Origin: Cellulosilyticum lentocellum DSM 5427
Lineage (GTDB): Bacteria; Bacillota; Clostridia; Lachnospirales; Cellulosilyticaceae
Assembly (NCBI RefSeq): GCF_000178835.2
Contig: NC_015275.1
Location: 3,687,001-3,751,000, forward strand
DNA: 64,000 nucleotides
Direction: 5' to 3'
In this document: piece after piece, positions 57,321 through 64,000 of the stretch
Numbering within the stretch: the stretch's first letter is position 1
Layout of the letters: each line of letters opens with the position of its first letter
Position numbers and translations under genes: made by a program
Notes under the pieces: generated by a model
The model's input: only the letters and a program-made list of their open reading frames with translations
The model's database searches: none
What the model was told of the DNA's origin: nothing

Positions 57321-58092
57321 AAATAGAAATTTGTCTGGGCGTTTATGAGAAGTACGTCTGAGAGAAAATGAGTGGGTATGGGTGCCTTCCGTTGTTCCGG
57401 TTCACATTTTTTGAAGCACTAAGTTCACTTATTTAGATGAACGGCAGAACTCACTTCGTTCAAACAGCTGCCTAAAACCCATCTAAAACGTTCACTAAGT
57501 GCTTCTAAAAAATGCTCCCAAGTCACTACTCCAGGCACCCATTCCCACTCATTTTCACAAACGTTGTTGACCTCATAAACATCCAAGACAGTGAAGCAGA
57601 GTGGAAAGAAGGCGTAACAACAGTTAAAAAATACTCGAAGCCAGGGGCAGGCGCCCAAGGCAATAACGTATAAAGCTTCCCATAAGTCTATTTTGCCAAG
57701 AAGTAGCTCTGTAAGGAAGCTAGGGAGCCTTACAAGCATTATTGATCTCTTAAGCGTTCAAACCCCTAAGTGAGAAGTGCAGAAAAGAGATAATAATAAG
57801 TTTTCTTTTTTCTTGAATACACCTAATGGAGGAGGCTTTACGCGTTATTGTTGGTAGAACTGAAAGAGGGTGGCTGTCCTAGCGGGGTGACTTCGGAGTA
57901 TTTTCAGTAGGCACTTAGCGAACGTTTTGGATGGTATTTAGCCCACGTGTTCGAGGGAACCGAGTTTGTGGGCGTTCATCCAAAAAAGTGAGCTTAGTGC
58001 CTATTGAAAATACGGAGCCAAGCCACGTAGGATAGCCACCCTCTCTCAGTTCCTCCCAAATGGCCCAGTAACGCCACCAACAAATTTCTATT
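57321..58092. repeat. Structured intergenic repeat element, copy 2 (long form)
   Basis: About 770 bases bounded by inverted ATAGAAATTTGT / ACAAATTTCTAT. The left part matches copy 1: GTCTGG(G)CGTTTATGAGA, and the hairpin AAAATGAGTGGGTATGGGTG at 57,365-57,387 with its complement at 57,533-57,555. It has about 100 extra bases in the loop. The right part is a separate imperfect palindrome (57,843-58,085). Frames inside it, including one of 104 codons on the minus strand, have no domain or ribosome site and follow the repeat, so I call no gene. Confidence 0.65.
57843..58085. repeat. Long imperfect palindrome within repeat copy 2
   Basis: Two arms of about 95 bases are mostly complementary, for example AGAGGGTGGCTGTCCT with AGGATAGCCACCCTCT, and GAGTATTTTCAGTAGGC with GCCTATTGAAAATACGG. 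The apex has a GCCCAC/GTGGGC hairpin. RNA from either strand would fold into one long rod. Confidence 0.75.
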
Positions 58093-58236
58093 CATATTTT
58101 CACTAAAAAATGACATAAATATCTTTCTTACTAAACTGTAATAAATAAATCTGCCTCACTGTAAGATTTCCTATGTATAATAACGACTATAATTTGGTTA
58201 TATTTAAATAAGTAACCTAGCACTAAGGAGGTATTT

Positions 58237-59106
58237 ATGAACGAAAATCCTGGAAACTATCTTACCAAATCCCCCACTTATAAAAGGACTACTATAAAAT
58301 CCAAGAAAAAACATAAAAGAAAACAGTTAATACAAGCTACTCGCTATATCTTTTTCTGGTTACTTATTTTATGTGTAGCTGCGTTAGTAAAGAAAACCTT
58401 CTTTTCTTTTCCTACTTCTTCAGTTCCTGAGACCATTCTCTATTCAAGTGAGAGCTCAGACATATTAGCAGATGCCAACTACTCAGATTATCCAGCTTCG
58501 CTTCTAGAACTTGCCGAAAAGAAACCTGAAACTATCGCTTTTGTAAACAACTATGCCAACTACCTAGCCAACCTTGAGGACAAATCTCCTATTTCTATCA
58601 CGAAAGACTATACTCCTGGAGAAATCCCTTTATTTATTCAATGGGATACAAGATGGGGCTATGAACACTATGGAGATGATTTTATTGCCGTAAATGGTTG
58701 TGGTCCTACGGCTCTTTCTATGGTAGCTGTAGGTCTCACTGGAAATACCGAACTCAACCCAAAAGCCATAGCTGACTTTAGCTATGAACAAGGTTACTTG
58801 GTAGAAGGACGAGGCTCCAGTTGGGATCTCATGACAAAAGGAGCAGAGACTTTAGGTATTACCAGTGAAGAACTACCTTTAAATGACGATGTCATTATTA
58901 GTCGCCTTACTAATGGTAATCCTATTATTGCAAGTATGCGCCCCGGAGATTTTACCACTTCTGGACATTTTATTGTTTTAACAGGTATTGCTCCTAATGG
59001 AAAAATTATTGTTAATGATTCGGATAGCTTAATTAGGAGCAATCAAACTTGGGACCTAGATACACTTACTAAACAAATAAAGAACCTATGGGCATTTAGC
59101 TCATAG
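58237..59106 (+). CDS. C39-like cysteine peptidase, membrane-anchored
   Basis: This protein has 289 residues. A short basic N-terminus, one membrane span (about 35-52; YIFFWLLILCVAALV) and an extracellular Peptidase_C39_2 domain (about 130-285) are present. The catalytic Cys lies in NGCGPTALSMV, the His in SGHFIVLTG and the Asn/Asp in IVNDSDS. Family members cleave peptides or act as surface hydrolases; the target is unknown. AAGGAGGTATTT precedes the ATG. The terminator stem overlaps the stop codon. Confidence 0.88.
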   Translation: MNENPGNYLTKSPTYKRTTIKSKKKHKRKQLIQATRYIFFWLLILCVAALVKKTFFSFPTSSVPETILYSSESSDILADANYSDYPASLLELAEKKPETIAFVNNYANYLANLEDKSPISITKDYTPGEIPLFIQWDTRWGYEHYGDDFIAVNGCGPTALSMVAVGLTGNTELNPKAIADFSYEQGYLVEGRGSSWDLMTKGAETLGITSEELPLNDDVIISRLTNGNPIIASMRPGDFTTSGHFIVLTGIAPNGKIIVNDSDSLIRSNQTWDLDTLTKQIKNLWAFSS

Positions 59107-59118
59107 GTTCTTTATTTG
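59074..59118 (+). terminator. Terminator overlapping the end of the peptidase gene
   Basis: CAAATAAAGAACCTATG and its complement enclose about 10 bases; the TAG stop lies in the 3' arm. It is symmetrical enough to work in both directions. Confidence 0.8.
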
Positions 59119-59349
59119 TCTTATCAAGATTTATTTAGCTTGCAAAAGCTCCTCTTTAAAGGCTTCTTCTTCATCAATATCTCAAAAAATAAATGCTATT
59201 TACTACAAAATATATTTTTTTAATAGATATCTTAATGTATTTTGCTATTATTTACTATTATTTGTTATTATTTATAGAATAATTAAAATAATCCTATTAT
59301 AATGTCTATTGTATAGGACCTATTATTTACACAAAGGAAGGAACTTCTC

Positions 59350-60957
59350 ATGCACAAAAAAGGAATTGTTATTAAGTTAATTTCATGCTTTTTAGTAGCT
59401 ATTATTGTACCACTTACATTTTTAAGTATTATGTCTATCCAGAAATCTCATAGCGTTTTGACAGATAATATGCAACTTACTAGCTTTCAAACGCTTAAAG
59501 AAAGTAAGAATAGTTTTGAACTCTATTTAAAAAACTTAGGCCAACAACTCAATATTCTAACTCGTAAAAATGAACTAAAGCATATGGAAGATAGTGGCTC
59601 TTTAGAAGATAATGTGACTGCTATTGAAGACTCTATCGTTGCTGCTCTTAAAACAACAGAAGGTGCCCTAAGAGGCTATTATGCTACTAATAGCGGTAAA
59701 GTCGTTACAGCTTGGTATACTGTAGAAAATGGAAAAAATATTCCTCATCATACCCTTGAAAATGACGACTACACCGATAAACCTTGGTTTAAAAATGCCA
59801 TCGGTTCTTCTTATAGAAGTGGTGTATATGCTGTTTTTACTGAACCTTATATAGATCCTACAACTAATAGACTCATTATTACCGTTTCCCAAGAAGTGAA
59901 AGCTAATAAAGAACAAGTAGGTTGTGTTGCTATAGATATCCCTTTTGATGAAATAAAAAAGTTCGTCCAAAATATTAACCTATTAAACACAGGCTATGTA
60001 CTTTTAGCCAATGCAGATGGCACAATCTTAGTTGACAATAATCGGAATACATTTATCAAATCTAGCTTAACCACACTTCCTAACTGGGATAATATTAAAG
60101 ACCAAAATCAAGTTAATACTCAGATTAATTTAAATGGACAAACAGTTAATGTGGTTATTTTTAATGACGAAATTACTAACTGGAAACTAGTCGGTGTTGT
60201 TAGTGAGAAAGAAATTTCTGATAGCTTAAATACGATTGTTTACTTTACATTAGGCACTGCTCTTATCGGTATTATTTTAGGTATTATAATTGCTATAGCT
60301 GTCACTACTATGATTAAGCGAAAACTCAATTATATGAATAAAGCCGTTAGTGATGTAGCCAAAGGAGATTTAAGTCAAAACATCCAACTTATTGGTAATG
60401 ATGAATTTACCGACTTAGCTAATAATTTTAATAAGATGATTACAAGCGTATCTATCCTCATTCGTAATGTTGACTCAGCTTCTCATGCACTATTAAAGTC
60501 TTCTGATGAGATTGCTACTATTAGCTCTGAAACTAGTGATTCTACAAAAAATGTATTTGCTGCTATAAGTGATGTGGCTCATAGTACGACAAATCAAGCC
60601 CACCGTATACAAGAAGCAAGTATCCATGTAGACAATTTAGGTAGTATTTTAGCTGAAACCAATGCTTATATTAACAAGCAACTCTCTCCTGGCAGTCAAA
60701 ATCCTTTAGATACTGATCCTTCAAGTGTCTTTAACGACATTTTTACTAGGGCTACTGCAAGTACCAATATTGCTATTACTAAAGTTGAGAATATAGCCGC
60801 TGATTCTGAAGAAGTTGCTGCAGCTGCTGAAGAGGTTTCTGATTTAACCAAAAATGTTAATCAATCCCTTATTAAATTAGATGAACATACAGAAGAGCTT
60901 AAATACATGGCTAAAGACCTAAAAGCTGCTCTTTCTCACTTTAAATTAAAAGAATAA
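59350..60957 (+). CDS. Chemoreceptor-like sensor without the signalling tip
   Basis: This protein has 535 residues. It has a membrane span at about 8-28, a dCache-type extracellular sensor (about 35-285; LRGYYATNSGKVVTAWYTVE, DKPWFKNAI, RLIITVSQEV), a second span (about 290-312) and a HAMP domain (about 313-366; MNKAVSDVAKGDLSQNIQLI). A cytoplasmic coiled coil of about 165 residues follows. The usual hairpin tip ([13 protein letters not shown]...GRGFAVVA) is absent, although both flanking helices resemble MCP helices (NVFAAISDVAHSTTNQAHRI and IAADSEEVAAAAEEVSDLTK). The start has AAAGGAAGGAACTTCTC. It cannot be a normal CheA/CheW receptor; it may be a truncated receptor or serve another partner. 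Confidence 0.88.
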   Translation: MHKKGIVIKLISCFLVAIIVPLTFLSIMSIQKSHSVLTDNMQLTSFQTLKESKNSFELYLKNLGQQLNILTRKNELKHMEDSGSLEDNVTAIEDSIVAALKTTEGALRGYYATNSGKVVTAWYTVENGKNIPHHTLENDDYTDKPWFKNAIGSSYRSGVYAVFTEPYIDPTTNRLIITVSQEVKANKEQVGCVAIDIPFDEIKKFVQNINLLNTGYVLLANADGTILVDNNRNTFIKSSLTTLPNWDNIKDQNQVNTQINLNGQTVNVVIFNDEITNWKLVGVVSEKEISDSLNTIVYFTLGTALIGIILGIIIAIAVTTMIKRKLNYMNKAVSDVAKGDLSQNIQLIGNDEFTDLANNFNKMITSVSILIRNVDSASHALLKSSDEIATISSETSDSTKNVFAAISDVAHSTTNQAHRIQEASIHVDNLGSILAETNAYINKQLSPGSQNPLDTDPSSVFNDIFTRATASTNIAITKVENIAADSEEVAAAAEEVSDLTKNVNQSLIKLDEHTEELKYMAKDLKAALSHFKLKE

Positions 60958-60968
60958 ACCTTACATAA

Positions 60969-61008
60969 AAAGGAGCCTATGCTTAATAATTTAAGCACAG
61001 GCTCCTTT
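60969..61008. terminator. Bidirectional terminator
   Basis: AAAGGAGCCTATGCTT pairs with AAGCACAGGCTCCTTT, loop AATAATTT, between the convergent receptor and PhnA-like genes. Confidence 0.85.
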
Positions 61009-61022
61009 ACTCAAAGCTTATA

Positions 61023-61370
61023 TTAAAGTTTTTTTACGAATTCAGATTTAAGCTTCATACCACCAATCCCATCAATTTTACAATCAATGTTATGTCCATC
61101 TGTAGCATCTTCAATTAAACGGATGTTCTTTACTTTTGTTCCTATTTTAATAACTAATGAACTTCCTTTTACTTTAAGATCTTTGATAACTGTTACAGAA
61201 TCTCCTTCATTTAAAATATTACCATTTGCATCTTTAATAGCACTTGCATCTTCTTGTTGGGCCTCTGTCGTTGGCGTCCACTCATAAGCACACTCTGGGC
61301 AAACTAAAAGCGTCCCATCTTCATAAGTATATTCTGAATTACATTTTGGGCAATTAGGCAAAGTTGTCAT
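61023..61370 (-). CDS. PhnA/YjdM-type zinc-ribbon protein
   Basis: This 115-residue protein has an N-terminal zinc ribbon (CPKC...CPEC, residues about 6-27) followed by a PhnA beta domain ([56 protein letters not shown]). The family name comes from a gene beside phosphonate genes; its role in phosphonate metabolism is not supported in general. The ATG at 61,370 follows GGAGAACAGAAAT, so I prefer it to an ATG five codons earlier. Confidence 0.92.
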   Translation of the reverse strand: MTTLPNCPKCNSEYTYEDGTLLVCPECAYEWTPTTEAQQEDASAIKDANGNILNEGDSVTVIKDLKVKGSSLVIKIGTKVKNIRLIEDATDGHNIDCKIDGIGGMKLKSEFVKKL

Positions 61371-61511
61371 ATTTCTGTTCTCCATTCTTTGTTGTACATT
61401 CTAGTCCATCTATCATAACATAGTCTTAAATACTTGACAAATTTTTAAGTTTTTTATCTTGACTAGTTTGTCCTATTTTTTATTTTGTATCATCTAACTT
61501 ATCCTATCCTA

Positions 61512-62723
61512 TTACTCTTCTTTGTCTGCTATACCTCTAAAAGAATGATATCCTTTAATAGCTATCGTTTCACTTGGAATGGCCCAATGAATACCTAATT
61601 CATTAGGTAATTTTTTCTCTTCATAGCAGCGTTCTAATAATCTATCTAGTTCTTTAACATAAACAGATTTTTCATCTTCAAAAACAAGTTCTTTAGGAAA
61701 TTCACGAACCGCAATATACTGCATAGCGGCATTAGCAGCTATAACCCCTGGTAAAATAGTTTCTACATCACAAGCTACTCTTTCCCTTGTTTGTATAGCT
61801 TCTGCTGCGCGTAAATAATGCATAAAACGCCCTTCTTCTGGAGAACCATAAACCATTTGTTCTCCTATATGAGTATGTACAACTATATTTTCTTCTTCTC
61901 CTTCTGGGAAGTTTACCGTAGCTTTTTCTAATTCAATGGTAAATCTAGGTCTTTTTGCTTCTTTCGCTGCAATAGTAGCTAGATATAATAACTCCTGCCC
62001 CTCACTAGTCATCATGCGCATAAAAACAGTATCATATCCTTCCACTTGATGGGCTCTGTATCCTTCTCCTTCAATACTTACAGGATAAGCTGACTGCTGT
62101 ATCGTTTCTCCACATAAAAAAAACAAATTGTGTAAAAAGTGAGCTGCTCCATTACTCATAACAGACTCTAAAATATACTTACCATCCTCCCCCTGTATTT
62201 TCCCCTTCCAGTTACTATCTTCAAAGTAGCTTTTAGGTCTATTCCAGTTAACTACTGTTTTAATACTTTTAATAGCACCATATTTGCCAGCTAAAATATC
62301 TCTTTTTAGATGCTGTATTGCCTTAGAATAGGACCACTGGAAGTCTACTGCAGCAACCTTTCCTAATTGCTCCGCTACTTTCTTTATTTCCAGACATTCA
62401 TCTATAGTAGGTGCTAATGGTTTCTCACAAAACACATTAACGCCGTGTTTTAAAGCACACATGACTTCCTCATAGTGGACATGCATGGGTGTCGCAATAA
62501 TGGCTAAGTCCACTTCATTTTCTACTAAACATTGTTCTAATTTCGTATATAGCATCACACCATTTTCTAGTAGCTTCTCATAATACTCACTAGCTGTAGG
62601 ATTTCTGCTCACTACTCCAACTAATTGAATATCTTTAGAGATTTCTTCTCTTAGTATTTCAGTTATAAAATTTTTTCCATAACCATTTAATCCTGTTAAT
62701 ATAACCTTAATCCTTTTTCTCAT
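61512..62723 (-). CDS. Gfo/Idh/MocA family oxidoreductase
   Basis: This 403-residue protein has an N-terminal Rossmann fold with GLNGYGKNF as the dinucleotide loop, the family hallmark FCEKPLAPTIDECL (about 95-108) and DFQWSYSKAIQHLKRDILA at the start of the beta-sheet substrate domain. It probably oxidises or epimerises a sugar or cyclitol with NAD(P); the substrate is not deducible. It is monocistronic here. AGGAAGAAGACT precedes the ATG. Confidence 0.88.
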   Translation of the reverse strand: MRKRIKVILTGLNGYGKNFITEILREEISKDIQLVGVVSRNPTASEYYEKLLENGVMLYTKLEQCLVENEVDLAIIATPMHVHYEEVMCALKHGVNVFCEKPLAPTIDECLEIKKVAEQLGKVAAVDFQWSYSKAIQHLKRDILAGKYGAIKSIKTVVNWNRPKSYFEDSNWKGKIQGEDGKYILESVMSNGAAHFLHNLFFLCGETIQQSAYPVSIEGEGYRAHQVEGYDTVFMRMMTSEGQELLYLATIAAKEAKRPRFTIELEKATVNFPEGEEENIVVHTHIGEQMVYGSPEEGRFMHYLRAAEAIQTRERVACDVETILPGVIAANAAMQYIAVREFPKELVFEDEKSVYVKELDRLLERCYEEKKLPNELGIHWAIPSETIAIKGYHSFRGIADKEE

Positions 62724-63075
62724 AGTCTTCTTCCTAAAATGATCTATTTTTTTATAATCGTATAGCTACTATAATACATGACTTTTTCGCTATTATTTTC
62801 TATTTAACTCCAACTATTGAGAAAATGCAACCAATTTTATGTATAGTAGTTAAAGACAGCAAAAAATACGAAGCATATTTCCGAGAGGTAGCCCTTATCC
62901 TCTCATTTCTACCTAGCATCATTCCTCATAAACGCTCAGACAACTTTATATTTATTGGCTAGTGGTTGAAATGTACAGAAAAATATTGTAAATTATACTA
63001 AACCCTTGTTAATAATAATTTGATTTCAATAAACTAGTAACTTAAATACCAAATTAACTAAAAAGGAGAGAAAAC
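62724..63075. other. Intergenic region with a partial repeat-element end
   Basis: No gene. Bases 62,869-62,945 match the right end of the repeat element at 49,562-49,643. The remainder is AT-rich and contains the promoter and AAAAAGGAGAGAAAAC ribosome site of the aminotransferase gene. Confidence 0.6.
62869..62945. repeat. Solo right end of the structured repeat element
   Basis: It aligns by eye with 49,562-49,643: AATACgaAGC, then TTCCG, then agtaG(C)CCTTA(T/G)CCTCTCATTT, the CC-AGCAT block and CTCATAAACGCTCAGACAA. The left part of the element is missing here, so it is a decayed copy or a minimal unit. Confidence 0.6.
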
Positions 63076-64000
63076 ATGATTTCAAATGAAATGCTTCAAT
63101 TAGGAACAAAACGCTCTGTCATCAGAGAAATCTTTGAGTATGGTAAAATAAGAGCTGGGGAAATTGGCGCGGAGAACGTCTATGACTTTAGTCTTGGCAA
63201 TCCTAATGTGCCTGCTCCAGAATGTGTAAAGGAGGCTCTTTTAGAATTATTAAATTCTAATGATTCTAATGTACTTCATAGCTACACCTCTGCACAGGGC
63301 GATGCTGGTGTTAGAAAAACCATAGCAGATTCTATTAATGAAAGATTTGGTACGAATGTTACAGCTAATCATATTTACATGACGGTAGGAGCTGCTGCTT
63401 CTTTATGTATTTGTGCTAAAGCTCTTACAATGCCTGGTGATGAGTTTATTACTTTTGCGCCTTTCTTTCCCGAATACCGTGTCTTTGTAGAGTCAGTAGG
63501 TGCAAAACTTAAAGTAGTTCCTGTTAATACTGATAACTTCCAGATTGACTTTAAGAGTTTTAAAGCCCTTCTTTCTCCGAATACAAAAGCCATCATTATG
63601 AACTCACCAAACAACCCATCTGGTGTCGTTTATTCAGAAGAAACAGTTAAAGAATTATGTAGTATTTTAGAAGAAAAATCTAAAGAATACAATCATCCTA
63701 TTTACTTAATCTCCGATGAACCTTACAGAGAAATTGTTTATGATAACATTAAAGTACCCTACCTTATGAACTACTATAAAAATACTTTGGTATGCTACTC
63801 TTACAGCAAATCTCTTTCTTTACCTGGTGAAAGAATTGGTTACATTGCCGTATCAGATCAAATGGAAGATGGGGGCAATATGTACGCTGCTATCTGTGGT
63901 GCAGGTAGAGCCCTTGGTTATGTGTGTGCACCTAGCTTGTTCCAATTTGTTATTCAAAAATGCATTGGTGCTACTTCTGATATTAATGCTTATAAGGAAA
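63076..64000 (+). CDS. PLP-dependent aminotransferase (fold I), 3' end beyond window
   Basis: The first 308 residues are present. Motifs of class I/II aminotransferases are FSLGNPNVPAPECVKEALLE, YTSAQGDAGVRKTIA, MTVGAAASLCICAKAL, IIMNSPNNPSGVVYS (Asn for PLP), LISDEPYREIVYD (Asp) and YSYSKSLSLPGERIGYIA with the Schiff-base Lys. It resembles aspartate/aromatic aminotransferase-like enzymes of clostridia; the amino-acid substrate is open. AAAAAGGAGAGAAAAC sets the start. Confidence 0.93.
   Translation, partial: MISNEMLQLGTKRSVIREIFEYGKIRAGEIGAENVYDFSLGNPNVPAPECVKEALLELLNSNDSNVLHSYTSAQGDAGVRKTIADSINERFGTNVTANHIYMTVGAAASLCICAKALTMPGDEFITFAPFFPEYRVFVESVGAKLKVVPVNTDNFQIDFKSFKALLSPNTKAIIMNSPNNPSGVVYSEETVKELCSILEEKSKEYNHPIYLISDEPYREIVYDNIKVPYLMNYYKNTLVCYSYSKSLSLPGERIGYIAVSDQMEDGGNMYAAICGAGRALGYVCAPSLFQFVIQKCIGATSDINAYKE

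Noticed and set aside
57425-57739. 104-codon minus-strand frame inside the long repeat
   Set aside because: It follows the palindromic repeat, has no recognised domain and no convincing start signal, and copy 1 of the element does not keep it.
59128-59185. Minus-strand stretch reading DIDEEEAFKEELLQAK then stop, like the tail of a gene
   Set aside because: Only about 16 codons with a stop immediately upstream; too short to support a gene remnant.

Overview
The window is low-GC DNA from a spore-forming clostridium. Pointers are a spoIIE gene, long-form hpf, secA with the C-terminal zinc motif, purine-rich Shine-Dalgarno sites and a secreted CBM22-GH10-CBM3 xylanase. A cellulolytic Lachnospirales member such as Cellulosilyticum would fit, but that genus is an inference.

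Bases 1-23,673 (all minus strand apart from an insertion sequence) hold two paralogous copies of a two-gene surface cassette. Each copy has a small secreted protein with one YD-type repeat joined by a low-complexity linker to a copper-amine-oxidase-N-like 'stalk' domain. It is followed by a giant secreted Rhs/YD protein with FN3/Ig-like/PKD-like repeats, a Rhs core and a variable C-terminus. Both giants are broken in different ways. The 23.7-12.2 kb copy has one in-frame TAA at codon 791 inside an FN3 domain and is followed by a candidate immunity gene and a decayed Rhs core-end fragment. The 11.3-<1 kb copy is split behind its signal peptide by an IS3-family element at 9.06-10.30 kb.

Bases 23.8-28.5 kb carry spoIIE, an ArAE/FUSC-type membrane protein, tRNA-Val and tRNA-Met, a possible small RNA and a small hypothetical gene. 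Bases 28.8-33.8 kb form a sugar uptake operon: binding lipoprotein, two permeases, a YesL-like membrane protein and a GH130 mannoside phosphorylase. It has no ATPase gene. Bases 34-39.6 kb carry secA, hpf, a queT transporter behind a preQ1-I riboswitch, and an EamA exporter.

Bases 39.8-43.9 kb (plus strand) carry a normal chemoreceptor and the xylanase. Bases 43.9-55.1 kb form a cobalamin late-synthesis/salvage region: cobS, cobU and cobT; then a lipoprotein carbonic anhydrase, a stalk-cyclophilin fusion and a Cys-rich small protein; then cobD, cbiB, cbiA and cbiP behind a cobalamin riboswitch. Bases 55.2-57.1 kb hold a GntR-ABC exporter operon. Bases 58.2-64 kb hold a C39-like peptidase, a chemoreceptor-like protein that lacks the CheA/CheW tip, a PhnA-type zinc-ribbon protein, a Gfo/Idh/MocA oxidoreductase and a truncated aminotransferase.

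Three intergenic regions (49.3, 57.3 and 62.9 kb) share an unusual family of long, inverted-repeat-rich elements that are not protein coding.
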